Shown here in pieces: positions 14,389-23,963 of a stretch of 54,517 nucleotides of DNA; position 1 is the stretch's first letter, and each line of letters starts with the position of its first letter. Location: assembly GCA_045535935.1 (NCBI GenBank), contig JAZSMO010000037.1, positions 1-54,517 on the forward strand. Reading direction: 5' to 3'. A program made the translations under genes and the position numbers. The stretch comes from SVFI01 sp045535935. Lineage in GTDB: Bacteria > Bacillota > Clostridia > Lachnospirales > Lachnospiraceae. The notes beneath the pieces are model-generated. The model had not been told where the DNA came from. It saw only the letters and a program-made list of their open reading frames with translations, and did not search any database.

Positions 14389-14793
14389 ATGAATAGGGAG
14401 ATTGTCGGGACAAATGTCAGGCTGGCAAGGGTCAGGAGTAATCTGACGCAGGAACAGCTTGCAGAAAAGGCCGATATTTCCGCATCTTATCTGAGTGCAA
14501 TAGAACGAGGGAAACAGTCTGTCAGTCTGGAATATGTGAATCGCATTGCCGATGCATTAAGGGTTCCGGTAGCAAACTTGCTCGTCCGGGAAAGAGCGGA
14601 AAGCTACGGTGAATCAGACGAGGCAGAGGCGGGGGCTTTGCATGACAAAGAAGAGAGTACGTTTGTCACGAGACGGAAACGGATGAATCAGATTAACGAA
14701 ATGTTATCTCGCTGCGGTGATAAAGAACTGCAGATCATTCAAGAAGAAATTTCTTTGTTGATGCACAAATTTCGGTATTTTGGCGAAAGATAA
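14389..14793 (+). CDS. XRE-family transcriptional regulator
   Basis: A 134-residue protein with an N-terminal Cro/C1-type helix-turn-helix: LRLARVRSNLTQEQLAEKA-like helix pair followed by SASYLSAIERGKQSVSLEYV, residues about 8-62. The rest is a charged linker and a C-terminal helical segment (QINEMLSRCGDKELQIIQEE) that may dimerise. It should bind DNA and regulate nearby or distant genes. The target is unknown, and the small peptide upstream and the orphan gene downstream are candidates. ATG at 14389 follows GGAAGGAG. A terminator follows at once, so it is probably transcribed alone. Confidence 0.9.
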   Translation: MNREIVGTNVRLARVRSNLTQEQLAEKADISASYLSAIERGKQSVSLEYVNRIADALRVPVANLLVRERAESYGESDEAEAGALHDKEESTFVTRRKRMNQINEMLSRCGDKELQIIQEEISLLMHKFRYFGER

Positions 14794-14804
14794 AATCGAT
14801 AAAT

Positions 14805-14843
14805 AAAAAGCGTTTGGACAAGAACATGTTCAGGCGCTTTTTT
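14805..14843 (+). terminator. Terminator after the XRE gene
   Basis: AAAAAGCG (14805-14812) pairs with CGCTTTTT (14835-14842), with an inner GAACATGTTC palindrome, followed by further T's. It separates the XRE gene from the next gene. Confidence 0.75.
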
Positions 14844-14864
14844 GTTTTCGGAAAGGTGGGAAAC

Positions 14865-15665
14865 ATGACATTATGGGATTTGTACAAAAAATGTGAAAGA
14901 AAAGACCGCATGACAGCATGCACCGCATCGTTGTATGTCACGGGGAAACTGCTAATGGAAGCATCAAAAAGGGAAACGGATTTTTTTTGCGCCGGGAAGA
15001 AAGATTCTTTTTTGAAGATATGGCATTTGGTCTGTCGTTTTCATGAAATGGGAGGAAGAGTCCTGTTTGAAGGGAAAGAGAGCATAAAAGCAATCCCGGA
15101 TTTTAATTTGCAAAACACTCCGCTAATGTTTGGTGATGATTATGCAGTGACGAAGAGTGTTTTGACGGAAGAAGAATTGCTTGATTTTTACTATTACAGG
15201 CGGATTTGTTGCGGAAAAAAGAAAATGGATCATGGAATTTGGGGAGGACTTCTTCTTTATGAGCATGCAATTTCAAAATTGATTTCAAAAAATGAAGGGC
15301 AGGATGAGAGCGGACGGACAATCTACGCATACGCAGCATTGACGCTCATGTGTCACAGTGCGGTGGCATTGAGATTTTATCGGCCGGAAGTCACATGGCG
15401 CAACGATCCGCTTCTGTGTCTTCTTTTGTTTGCAGAGAAGGCAGAACCGCTGCATCTGTGCAGGGGCAGAGTCGATACGGAAATGATACAGGGTTATCTT
15501 GATGCGATCTGTGTACAAAAAGAGAGCGATGGATTGGTTTTGACCGCAAATACTGAGATCGTCCCGTTTGATGAGTATGCAGAAGGCCTGCTTGGCGTGG
15601 CGCAAATGACCGGGATCAATATATCGGTGGAAGAAAAAGACAATAAAATATTCATAAAATGGTAA
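14865..15665 (+). CDS. Orphan protein of unknown function
   Basis: I do not recognise this 266-residue protein. It is soluble, has no signal peptide or membrane helix, and is rich in cysteine (about ten, for example CERKDRMTAC near the start and RRICCGKKK near 119-127), without a clear metal-binding spacing. It contains a helical middle (YAYAALTLMCHSAVALRFY) that could be a packed core. ATG at 14865 follows AAAGGTGGG. An upstream TTG in frame at 14814 falls inside the terminator, so it is rejected. It lies between an XRE regulator and relA, whose promoter starts right after it. Confidence 0.75.
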   Translation: MTLWDLYKKCERKDRMTACTASLYVTGKLLMEASKRETDFFCAGKKDSFLKIWHLVCRFHEMGGRVLFEGKESIKAIPDFNLQNTPLMFGDDYAVTKSVLTEEELLDFYYYRRICCGKKKMDHGIWGGLLLYEHAISKLISKNEGQDESGRTIYAYAALTLMCHSAVALRFYRPEVTWRNDPLLCLLLFAEKAEPLHLCRGRVDTEMIQGYLDAICVQKESDGLVLTANTEIVPFDEYAEGLLGVAQMTGINISVEEKDNKIFIKW

Positions 15666-15678
15666 GCTTCGGCGATTA

Positions 15679-15707
15679 TTGACGAATTATTTATTTGATA
15701 ATATAAT
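15679..15707 (+). promoter_or_regulatory. relA promoter
   Basis: TTGACG (15679-15684), 17-base spacer, perfect TATAAT (15702-15707): among the best sigma-A type sites in the window. The start would be near 15714, about 35 bases before the relA ATG. Confidence 0.8.
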
Positions 15708-15748
15708 CGTTACAGTGGGTAATGAAAGAAATATGACGGAGTGAGAGT

Positions 15749-18070
15749 ATGAAAAATCAGACAGCAGAAATACAACTATCTACCCCGAAGAGGACAGAAG
15801 TGGTAATTGATGACGGACATATTCAGGCAATGGCGGAGTTCAAGGAGCCGCAGGAGTTATATCAGGATCTGATTGACCGTGTGCGCAAATATCATCCAAG
15901 TGATGACATTTCCTTGATAGAGAAGGCATACCATATTGCAGATGAGGCGCACAAGGATCAGGTGAGAAAGTCGGGTGAACCATATATTATTCATCCGCTT
16001 TGTGTTGCAATCATTCTTGCGGAATTGGAAATGGATAAAGAAACGATTGTCGCAGGGCTCCTTCATGATGTCGTGGAAGACACGATTATGACGACAGAGC
16101 AGATTATGGAGCAGTTCGGAGACGATGTGGCACTTCTTGTAGATGGTGTGACCAAACTGGGACAGTTGCAGTATGAAGGTGACAAACTGGAAGTCCAGGC
16201 AGAAAATCTCCGTAAAATGTTCCTTGCCATGGCCAAGGATATCCGTGTAATCATTATCAAATTGGCGGACCGTCTTCATAATATGCGTACGCTCAAGCAT
16301 ATGAGACCGGAAAAACAGCAGGAAAAAGCTCGCGAGACCATGGATATTTATGCGCCGATTGCGCAGCGTCTCGGTATCATGAAACTGAAGGTGGAGCTGG
16401 ATGACCTTTCCCTCAAATATTTACAGCCGGACGTGTATTATGATCTGGTGGATAAGATTGCTGTCCGCAAGACAAAGCGAGAGCAGTATGTACAGGAAAT
16501 AGTGGAGGAAGTAGGTGCCCACATTGCAAATGCCGGGATTGAGGCGAAGATCGACGGCCGCGTGAAGCATTTCTTCAGTATATATAAAAAGATGAAGAAC
16601 CAGAACAAGACCATAGACCAGATCTATGACCTGTTCGCAGTTCGTATTATCGTAGATACCGTGAAGGATTGTTATGCGGCGCTAGGTGTGATCCATGAAA
16701 TTTACAAACCGATTCCGGGACGTTTCAAGGATTATATCGCAATGCCGAAGGAAAATATGTACCAGTCCCTGCATACGACATTGATCGGTCATTCCGGTCA
16801 GCCGTTTGAGATACAGATTCGTACTTACGAGATGCACAAGACGGCAGAGTATGGTATCGCAGCGCATTGGAAATACAAAGAAGCTGCGGATGGTAAAAAA
16901 GTAAAGAGTGATGAGTCGGAAGAAGAGAAGCTTTCATGGCTGAAACAGATTTTGGAATGGCAGAGAGATATGTCCGATAACCGGGAGTTTATGAATCTGT
17001 TAAAGAGTGATTTGGATTTGTTTTCCGACAGCGTATATTGCTTTACACCGACCGGTGATGTAAAGACGCTACCGGTTGGCTCTACGCCGATTGACTTTGC
17101 TTACAGCGTGCATTCGGCGGTGGGGAATCACATGGTGGGCGCACGTGTCAACGGGAAGCTGGTGGCTATCGATTATGAGATCAGCAACGGTGACCGCGTG
17201 GAGATTCTCACCAGTCAGAATTCCAGCGGACCGAGCCGTGACTGGTTGAAAGTCGTAAAATCGACTCAGGCAAAAAATAAGATTAACCAGTGGTTCAAGC
17301 TGCAGTTTAAGGATGAAAACATTATCAAAGGACGCGAGCTTATGCTCGTTTATTGTAAAGCAAAGTCTATTAACCAGACGGAGATTATGCGTCCGGAGTA
17401 TATGGAAGCAACCATGAAAAAGTTTGGTTTCCATGACTGGGAGGCACTTTTGGCGGCCATCGGTCACGGTGGGCTGAAAGAGGGTCAGGTTGTCAACAAG
17501 ATGAAGGAATTGTTTGACCGCGAGCACCCGAAGATGATGAGCGATGACGAAGTCATGAAGATGGTGGAGGAGAACGCAACAGCAAAGCAGATGCTTCCTC
17601 GATCAAAGACAGCCAATGGCATTATAGTAAAAGGTGTGGATGATGTGGCAGTGCGTTTTTCCAAATGTTGTTCTCCGGTGCCGGGGGATGAGATTGTGGG
17701 ATTTGTCACGAGAGGACGCGGTATTTCCATCCACAGAACAGATTGCGTTAATATGCTCAACCTTCCTGAGATTGATCGCAGCAGGCTGATCGATGCGGAG
17801 TGGCAGGAAGACAGCATGGAAGGCAAGGGCAAATATTTTGCAGAGATTATCATTTATGCAAATAATCGAAACGGACTTTTGGCGGATGTGTCGAGAGCTC
17901 TCACAGAGAAAAATATCGATATTCTGAGTCTGAACACCAGAGTCAGCAAAGGTGGGACCGCTTCTATGTCTGTGACTTTCGAAATAAGTTCCAAGAGCGA
18001 ACTGAATCGTATTATCGATAAATTGAACAATGTAGAAAGTGTATTAAGCATCGAGCGAACAACGGGGTGA
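15749..18070 (+). CDS. relA: (p)ppGpp synthetase/hydrolase, RelA/SpoT family
   Basis: A long bifunctional RSH protein, 773 residues. The HD hydrolase domain has GLLHDVVEDT near 100-109. The synthetase domain has YQSLHTTLIG near 338-347 and EIQIRTYEMHKTAEYG. The TGS domain is at VYCFTPTGDVKTLPVG near 430-445. A zinc-finger-like RFSKCCSPVPGDEI comes near 635-648, and a C-terminal ACT domain near 697-770. It makes and degrades the alarmone (p)ppGpp in response to amino acid starvation. It has its own promoter and a terminator over its stop codon, so it may be only partly linked to the genes downstream. Confidence 0.97.
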   Translation: MKNQTAEIQLSTPKRTEVVIDDGHIQAMAEFKEPQELYQDLIDRVRKYHPSDDISLIEKAYHIADEAHKDQVRKSGEPYIIHPLCVAIILAELEMDKETIVAGLLHDVVEDTIMTTEQIMEQFGDDVALLVDGVTKLGQLQYEGDKLEVQAENLRKMFLAMAKDIRVIIIKLADRLHNMRTLKHMRPEKQQEKARETMDIYAPIAQRLGIMKLKVELDDLSLKYLQPDVYYDLVDKIAVRKTKREQYVQEIVEEVGAHIANAGIEAKIDGRVKHFFSIYKKMKNQNKTIDQIYDLFAVRIIVDTVKDCYAALGVIHEIYKPIPGRFKDYIAMPKENMYQSLHTTLIGHSGQPFEIQIRTYEMHKTAEYGIAAHWKYKEAADGKKVKSDESEEEKLSWLKQILEWQRDMSDNREFMNLLKSDLDLFSDSVYCFTPTGDVKTLPVGSTPIDFAYSVHSAVGNHMVGARVNGKLVAIDYEISNGDRVEILTSQNSSGPSRDWLKVVKSTQAKNKINQWFKLQFKDENIIKGRELMLVYCKAKSINQTEIMRPEYMEATMKKFGFHDWEALLAAIGHGGLKEGQVVNKMKELFDREHPKMMSDDEVMKMVEENATAKQMLPRSKTANGIIVKGVDDVAVRFSKCCSPVPGDEIVGFVTRGRGISIHRTDCVNMLNLPEIDRSRLIDAEWQEDSMEGKGKYFAEIIIYANNRNGLLADVSRALTEKNIDILSLNTRVSKGGTASMSVTFEISSKSELNRIIDKLNNVESVLSIERTTG

Positions 18071-18087
18071 TTCTCACCCCGTTTTTT
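18063..18087 (+). terminator. Terminator over the relA stop codon
   Basis: CGGGGTGA (18063-18070) pairs with TCACCCCG (18074-18081) around a three-base loop, followed by TTTTTT. The relA TGA is the last codon of the left arm. The next ribosome site is only eight bases downstream of the T-run. Confidence 0.88.
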
Positions 18088-18104
18088 CGGGAATGGAGGA
18101 AAAG

Positions 18105-18728
18105 ATGAAAATAGGAAGAATTGTGATGGGCGTTTGCCAGACGAACTGTTATTTTTTATATGAAGAAGGAAAGTCAGAAGTTATTTTTGTAGACCCGGCG
18201 GATCACGGGGAAGGAATTTATGACAAACTGGAGGAGGCAGGATTTACGGTGGCAGGTATCTTGCTGACGCATGCGCATTATGATCATATCGGAAGCGCCG
18301 ACAAACTTCGTGAGTTGTCCGGGGCTAAAATTTATGCCTGTGAAGACGAACGCAAATTGTGTGAGGATCCGGATGTGAATCTTTCTACCATGTTCGGACG
18401 CAAATGTACCATTGCGCCGGATGTATATTTGAAAGACGGCGAGGAGGTAACCATCGCAGGAATGAAATTTAAAATGATTGCAACGCCGGGACATACCATC
18501 GGAAGCTGTTGCTATTATTTTGAGGAGGAAGGAATGCTGATCAGCGGTGATACCCTGTTTTTGGAATCCACCGGGCGCACGGATTTCCCGACGGGAAGCA
18601 CGTCGTCCATCGTGCGTTCCATCAAGGAGAAATTATTTGTTTTGCCGGAGGATACCAAAGTGTATCCGGGACATAACGATGCGACGACCATCGGTCATGA
18701 GAAAAAATACAATCCGTTTGTTCAGTAG
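18105..18728 (+). CDS. Metallo-beta-lactamase-fold hydrolase (glyoxalase II-like)
   Basis: A 207-residue MBL-fold protein. The metal-binding motif THAHYDHIG is near residues 55-63, the second histidine is in ATPGHTIGSCC, the aspartate in LISGDTLF, and the last histidine in YPGHNDATTIGHEKK. It should be a cytoplasmic hydrolase of thioester or related substrates, commonly called hydroxyacylglutathione hydrolase-like; the true substrate is unknown. ATG at 18105 follows GGAGG. An in-frame ATG at 18093 overlaps that ribosome site and is rejected. It sits between relA and hemZ, as in many Clostridia. Confidence 0.92.
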   Translation: MKIGRIVMGVCQTNCYFLYEEGKSEVIFVDPADHGEGIYDKLEEAGFTVAGILLTHAHYDHIGSADKLRELSGAKIYACEDERKLCEDPDVNLSTMFGRKCTIAPDVYLKDGEEVTIAGMKFKMIATPGHTIGSCCYYFEEEGMLISGDTLFLESTGRTDFPTGSTSSIVRSIKEKLFVLPEDTKVYPGHNDATTIGHEKKYNPFVQ

Positions 18729-18736
18729 GAGAATCT

Positions 18737-20179
18737 ATGTTACTTGTTGAAATAAATGAGCCGAAATGGGAATATGATGTACATTCGCTTGTGAAGGCGT
18801 TTTATCCGGAGCGTACGGTGAAGGTCCTTTCGCCGGAGCAGGGAGCGCAGCCGGAAGGGGGCGAAAGTTGCCCGGCGGCAATCCGGATTTGTCACACGGC
18901 AGATGAGGTTTCTGTCTGCTTCGGCGGCAAAGAAGCTGTAAAGCACCGGTGGGAGAGAGAACCGGAGAGGCGAAAAAATGAATTTAAGCGTATCTTTTAT
19001 CAGTGTTTGGCTGCGGAGTGCGGAAAAGAGTTGCCTTGGGGCAACCTTACGGGAATACGGCCGACCAAAATCGCCATGGGTATGATAGAGGATGGGGCTT
19101 CCAAAGAAGATGTATTTGCGATGTTCGAGGGAGAACATTTTGTGAGCCGCGAGAAGACGGAGTTAGCCTACGATATCGCGCAGAGAGAACGGGAGATTTT
19201 GTCTTCGCTTCATTATAAAGACGGATACAGCTTATACATCGGTATTCCGTTTTGTCCGTCCACCTGTCTGTACTGTTCGTTTACTTCGTATCCGATCGGC
19301 GCATACAAAAAGCGTGTGGAGGAATACGTCGACTGTGTTATCAAGGAGATGAGAGAGACAGCCTGTATGATGGCCGGAAAAATACTGGATACGGTTTATA
19401 TCGGAGGAGGAACGCCGACGACACTTTCGCCGGAGCAGCTGGACCGTCTGATTACGAGCCTGAAAGAGATTTTCGATTTTTCTACCGTGCAGGAGTTTAC
19501 GGTGGAGGCAGGAAGAGCCGACAGTATCACGGAAGAAAAATTACAGGTGCTGTATCGGCATGGCGTGAGCCGTATTTCGGTCAATCCGCAGACGATGAAG
19601 GAGGAGACGCTCCGCAGCATCGGTCGTGCGGCCACGGCGGCGCAGACGGTGGAAGCATATAAGATGGCACGTAAGTGCGGGTTCGACAATATCAACATGG
19701 ATATTATTTTGGGGCTTCCGGGGGAAGAAGAGGCTGACGTGCAGGCGACAATTGACCGGATCTGCGAGCTGGAACCGGATAGCCTGACTGTACATTCTTT
19801 GGCGGTGAAACGTGCATCCAAGCTTCGTCAATTCATTGAGGAAAACGGAATGGATATGCTTGTGAATACGGATGCGACGATGATGATTGCTGCACAGGGG
19901 GCAGCATCCATGGACATGAATCCGTACTATTTGTATCGCCAGAAAAATATGTCGGGAAATTTTGAAAATGTCGGTTATGCAAAGGAAGGCAAGGCCGGAA
20001 TTTATAATATTCTGATTATGGAAGAGGTGCAGACCATTGTGGCGCTCGGCGCCGGTTCCATCACGAAACGGGTGTTTGAGGACGGACGCATTGAGCGGTG
20101 TGATAATGTAAAAGATGTGTCATTGTATATCCAAAAAATCGATGAGATGATAGAACGTAAAAGGGAATTATTCAGATAG
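18737..20179 (+). CDS. hemZ: Coproporphyrinogen dehydrogenase HemZ-type radical SAM protein
   Basis: A 480-residue oxygen-independent coproporphyrinogen-type radical SAM enzyme. The cluster motif CPSTCLYC is near residues 173-180, preceded by a HemZ-type N-terminal domain (about 1-150) that contains LPWGNLTGIRPTKI. The glycine-rich VYIGGGTPTTL and the HemN-type C-terminal half follow. In some anaerobes it functions in heme handling rather than synthesis; which applies here cannot be decided, since no other heme genes are in view. ATG at 18737 follows TAGGAG, in which TAG is the stop of the upstream gene. Confidence 0.93.
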   Translation: MLLVEINEPKWEYDVHSLVKAFYPERTVKVLSPEQGAQPEGGESCPAAIRICHTADEVSVCFGGKEAVKHRWEREPERRKNEFKRIFYQCLAAECGKELPWGNLTGIRPTKIAMGMIEDGASKEDVFAMFEGEHFVSREKTELAYDIAQREREILSSLHYKDGYSLYIGIPFCPSTCLYCSFTSYPIGAYKKRVEEYVDCVIKEMRETACMMAGKILDTVYIGGGTPTTLSPEQLDRLITSLKEIFDFSTVQEFTVEAGRADSITEEKLQVLYRHGVSRISVNPQTMKEETLRSIGRAATAAQTVEAYKMARKCGFDNINMDIILGLPGEEEADVQATIDRICELEPDSLTVHSLAVKRASKLRQFIEENGMDMLVNTDATMMIAAQGAASMDMNPYYLYRQKNMSGNFENVGYAKEGKAGIYNILIMEEVQTIVALGAGSITKRVFEDGRIERCDNVKDVSLYIQKIDEMIERKRELFR

Positions 20180-20199
20180 GAAAGATAAGGGGAATTTAT

Positions 20200-22611
20200 A
20201 TGAAAAAATCGGCAAATAAGTTGCTTCATATCATGAAATGTCTTTTTGGAGTCAGTTTTTTTGTCATTGTGGTGACTTTTGTTCTCGGCCAGATATTTTT
20301 GGAAAACGAAGGCGGGACAAAAACGCTGTTGGCAGGTGCAGAAGGGTATAATTGCAGAGTTTTTGAAAGTGACTGGATGCGGCTTATGCCAAACGGAACA
20401 AGCCATGAAGTGGAAGTGCCGGGCGTTTATGAGGCGTATCCGGGGGAAGCGGTAACGGTGGTGACAACTTTACCGCAGACGCTGGAGGACCAGAGATGGC
20501 TTTGTTTTGAAGGGTATTGGCAGGACATGGAATTTTTTGTGGACGGCGTTTTGAGAGAGCGCTATTCCACGGAAAGTACACGGCCGTTCGGAAAAAACAG
20601 TGCCACCACTTATGTTTTTGTGGAACTCTTCCGTGAGGATGCGGGAAAAGAGTTAAAAGTGGTTACCAGTACATTGTCTTCTTACACCGGAACAATGAAT
20701 ACGGTGTATGTGGGGGACAAGTACGGAATCTGGCTTACTTTTTTTGAAAACTACGGAATAGCCTTTATTTTGGAATTTGTTTTGCTCATTTTGGCGTGCA
20801 TCGGATTGATATTCTGCTTTGTGTTGTGGGCAATTTACCGTAAAAATTTCGATTACATATATTTGTGCAGCGCGTTGTTTTTTGTGGCTGCATGGAGACT
20901 GTCCGAAAGTCAGTTTAGGCAATTGCTTTTCTCCAATGTGTCGGCGGTGACGGCAATCAGTTTCCTGTCACTGATGATGCTGCCTGTGACCGTTATTTTC
21001 TATATCAATGAGATACAAAACCAGAGATACAGGAAATGGCATATGATTCCTATTTTGGCCGGCGGCGTCAATCTGATTGTTACAGTAGGCTTGCAAATAT
21101 TGGGAATCAGGGATTTTCAGGAATGTCTGCTTGGCTCCCATCTGATCATCGGAATTTCGTCTGTCAGTATTATTGTTACGATTGTGATTGATTGTGTGAA
21201 AAAATATATCCGTGAATACGCCATGGTGGCGATCGGTCTTTTGGTGGCGGTTGCGTCGGCAGCTGTTGAGATGGCAGCGTATTATGTGGCTTTTTACAAT
21301 TTGAACGGAGTACCGCTCAGCCTGGGTCTGATTTTCCTGTTTTTTATGGCTTCGACCAAAACTGTCCGGGAGCTTTTGGCAGAGAGTAGGGAAAAGCAGG
21401 AGGCGCTTCATGCCAATGCGGCAAAAGCACGTTTTCTTGCCAATATGTCCCATGAAATCCGCACCCCGATCAATTCGATTCTCGGCATGAACGAAATGAT
21501 ATTGAGAGAAAGTCAGGAGAAAGATGTGCTGGAGTACGCCGGCAATATTGAAAGGTCCGGAAAGCTTCTTTTGACGCTGATCAGTGATGTGCTTGACTTT
21601 TCCAAGATTGAGGCGGGTGAAGTGGAAATATACCCGGTGGAATATGATGTGCACGACCTGATTTTTGATACGGTAAAGGCAATGCATCCCCGTGCAACCA
21701 AAAAGAATCTGAAACTGAAAGTGGAAGCGGAGGAAAGTTTGCCGAAGGTACTGCGGGGGGATGAGTTCCGAATCCGCCAGATTTTGAACAATCTCATGAG
21801 CAACGCCGTGAAATACACAAAGACGGGGACGGTGACACTGTCGGTGACCGGAACGAGTGATGCGGAAGGTGACTTTTTGATGGTGATTTCGGTAAAAGAT
21901 ACCGGAATCGGAATCCGTCAGGAGGATATGTCAAAGCTGTTTTCCAGCTTTACAAGACTGGATGAGAGTAAAAACCGTACGATTGAAGGAACCGGTCTCG
22001 GCCTGAATATCACGAAGCTGCTGGTCGACCTGATGCAGGGCGAAATCGCGGTTTCCAGTGAATACGGAAAAGGCACCGAGTTTGTGGTGCGTTTGCCGCA
22101 GGAGATTGTAGATGCAACACCAATGGGAGTGTTCAAAGAGAAGTACGGAACAGATGCAAATTCCGGAAGAAGACGAGGAAGCTCTTTTAAGGCACCGCAG
22201 GCAGAAATTCTGGTGGTAGATGACAATGAAATCAACCTGGCAGTAATCAAGGGATTGTTGAAAGGGACGGAGATTGCGATTGACACAGCCATGGGTGGTC
22301 TGGAGGCGCTGGAGAAGAGCCGCCGGAAAACGTATGACATCATTTTGCTGGATCATATGATGCCGGATCCGGACGGAGTGGAAACATTGCACATGCTCCG
22401 AAAAGAAGAGGATAACCCGAACCAACATGCCAAGGTGGTTGCGCTGACGGCCAATGCGCTGGCGGGTTGTCGGGAAGAATATATAGAGACAGGATTTGAT
22501 GATTATCTCTCGAAGCCGATCGAGGTGGAAAAGCTGGAAGAACTGATATGCAGCCTTTTACCGAAGGAGAAAATTGAAGAATTCAGCGGAAATGAAGAGA
22601 AACACTCTTGA
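20200..22611 (+). CDS. Hybrid histidine kinase with extracytoplasmic sensor
   Basis: An 803-residue membrane sensor. An N-terminal helix (about 12-31) leads to an outside domain (about 35-175), then about seven membrane helices to residue 385. This resembles the 7TM-sensor layout. The HisKA domain has MSHEIRTPINSILGM with the phospho-accepting His at 418, then HATPase_c (DTGIGI and GTGLGLNI), and a receiver domain with VVDDNEIN and the phospho-accepting Asp at 718. There is no HPt domain after the receiver. Such a kinase must pass phosphate to another HPt or regulator, and none lies beside it. ATG at 20200 follows AAGGGGA. It lies between hemZ and hisS, which are often adjacent in relatives. 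Confidence 0.93.
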   Translation: MKKSANKLLHIMKCLFGVSFFVIVVTFVLGQIFLENEGGTKTLLAGAEGYNCRVFESDWMRLMPNGTSHEVEVPGVYEAYPGEAVTVVTTLPQTLEDQRWLCFEGYWQDMEFFVDGVLRERYSTESTRPFGKNSATTYVFVELFREDAGKELKVVTSTLSSYTGTMNTVYVGDKYGIWLTFFENYGIAFILEFVLLILACIGLIFCFVLWAIYRKNFDYIYLCSALFFVAAWRLSESQFRQLLFSNVSAVTAISFLSLMMLPVTVIFYINEIQNQRYRKWHMIPILAGGVNLIVTVGLQILGIRDFQECLLGSHLIIGISSVSIIVTIVIDCVKKYIREYAMVAIGLLVAVASAAVEMAAYYVAFYNLNGVPLSLGLIFLFFMASTKTVRELLAESREKQEALHANAAKARFLANMSHEIRTPINSILGMNEMILRESQEKDVLEYAGNIERSGKLLLTLISDVLDFSKIEAGEVEIYPVEYDVHDLIFDTVKAMHPRATKKNLKLKVEAEESLPKVLRGDEFRIRQILNNLMSNAVKYTKTGTVTLSVTGTSDAEGDFLMVISVKDTGIGIRQEDMSKLFSSFTRLDESKNRTIEGTGLGLNITKLLVDLMQGEIAVSSEYGKGTEFVVRLPQEIVDATPMGVFKEKYGTDANSGRRRGSSFKAPQAEILVVDDNEINLAVIKGLLKGTEIAIDTAMGGLEALEKSRRKTYDIILLDHMMPDPDGVETLHMLRKEEDNPNQHAKVVALTANALAGCREEYIETGFDDYLSKPIEVEKLEELICSLLPKEKIEEFSGNEEKHS

Positions 22612-22688
22612 GATATGCCCCAAAAAGTAGTAAAATTGGCAAGTGAATGATTTATTATATTGAAAAAGAGAAAGAATAGGTAAGTAGT

Positions 22689-23951
22689 ATGGCACTGAAT
22701 AAGAAACCGGTTACCGGAATGAAAGATATTCTTCCGGAGGAAATGCAGATTCGTGACTATGTCATGGGCGTGATCAAAGAGAATTATCGTAAGTTCGGTT
22801 TTACGCCGATAGAGACCCCGTGTGTGGAGTCCATCGGAAATCTTTGCTCAAAGCAGGGCGGAGAAAATGAAAAACTGATTTTTAAAATTTTGAAACGCGG
22901 CGACAAATTAAACATCGATGCGGCGCAGACGGAAAATGATCTGGTGGACGGAGGACTCCGCTATGATTTGACACTTCCGCTTTCCCGTTATTATGCCAAC
23001 CATGCCAACGAACTTCCGAGTCCGTTCAAGGCTCTGCAGATGGGAAATGTATGGAGAGCGGATCGCCCGCAGAAGGGACGTTTCCGCCAGTTTATGCAGT
23101 GCGATATCGATATTCTCGGCGAGCCGAGCAATTTGGCTGAGATTGAACTGATTCTTGCGACGACGACAACACTTGCAAAACTCGGCTTTTCCAATTTCAA
23201 GGTTCGTCTCAATGAGCGCCGTATTTTAAAGGCGATGGCAGCTTACTCCGGATTCGGGGAGGAGCAGTTTGATCTTGTGTTTATCATTTTGGATAAGATG
23301 GACAAGATCGGCATCGACGGTGTCAAAGAAGATTTGTTAAATAACGGTTTTGCGCAGGAAGCTGTGGATAAATATATTGCACTTTTTGATGGTATGCAGG
23401 CGGCAGAGAATGCGATTGCATATCTGGCAGAGCAGCTCGGCGATTATCTGGAAGACGGCGTGGCAGAGAGCCTTGCTGAAATCAAGGACAGTGTTTCCGG
23501 TGCTGTGACAGAGAATTTTGAAATTGTATTTGATCCGACGCTTGTGCGCGGTATGTCTTACTATACAGGAACTATCTTCGAGATTGAAATGCCTGACTTC
23601 GGCAGCAGTGTGGCCGGCGGCGGAAGATACGACAAGATGGTCGGCAAGTTTACCGGCAAAGATACGCCTGCTTGCGGTTTCTCCATCGGATTTGAGCGAA
23701 TTATCACAATCTTGATGGATCAGGGATTCAAGGTTCCGGGAAGCGGCGAAAAAGTGGCTTTCCTTGTGGAAAAAGGAATTGCGGGCGAGAGACTGTCCGA
23801 GGTCATCAAGGAGGCGCAGCAGCTTCGTAAGGAAGGCTGGCAGGTACTTTTGGTGCGCATGAACAAAAATAAAAAGTTCCAGAAGGAACAGCTCACAAAA
23901 GAAGGATATACTGAGTTTAAGGACTTCTACAGAGAAGCTTTGAAAAACTAG
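22689..23951 (+). CDS. hisS: Histidyl-tRNA synthetase
   Basis: A class II synthetase, 420 residues, normal length. Motifs: GLRYDLTLPLSRYYA near 94-108, the motif 2 region VWRADRPQKGRFRQF near 121-135, the histidine-binding RGMSYYTGTIFEI near 285-297 and GGGRYDKMVG near 308-317, and motif 3 ACGFSIGFERI. It charges tRNA-His in the cytoplasm. The ribosome site is weak (GAATAGG). I looked for a T-box leader in the 77 bases upstream and found no room for one. aspS follows 12 bases after its stop. Confidence 0.97.
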   Translation: MALNKKPVTGMKDILPEEMQIRDYVMGVIKENYRKFGFTPIETPCVESIGNLCSKQGGENEKLIFKILKRGDKLNIDAAQTENDLVDGGLRYDLTLPLSRYYANHANELPSPFKALQMGNVWRADRPQKGRFRQFMQCDIDILGEPSNLAEIELILATTTTLAKLGFSNFKVRLNERRILKAMAAYSGFGEEQFDLVFIILDKMDKIGIDGVKEDLLNNGFAQEAVDKYIALFDGMQAAENAIAYLAEQLGDYLEDGVAESLAEIKDSVSGAVTENFEIVFDPTLVRGMSYYTGTIFEIEMPDFGSSVAGGGRYDKMVGKFTGKDTPACGFSIGFERIITILMDQGFKVPGSGEKVAFLVEKGIAGERLSEVIKEAQQLRKEGWQVLLVRMNKNKKFQKEQLTKEGYTEFKDFYREALKN

Positions 23952-23963
23952 GAGGATACAGAC

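Noticed and set aside
14814..14864. TTG at 14814 as start of the orphan protein
   Set aside because: It lies inside the XRE-gene terminator and lacks a ribosome site; ATG at 14865 has AAAGGTGGG.
22612..22688. T-box riboswitch before hisS
   Set aside because: Only 77 bases are available, with no specifier stem, no T-box sequence and no terminator.
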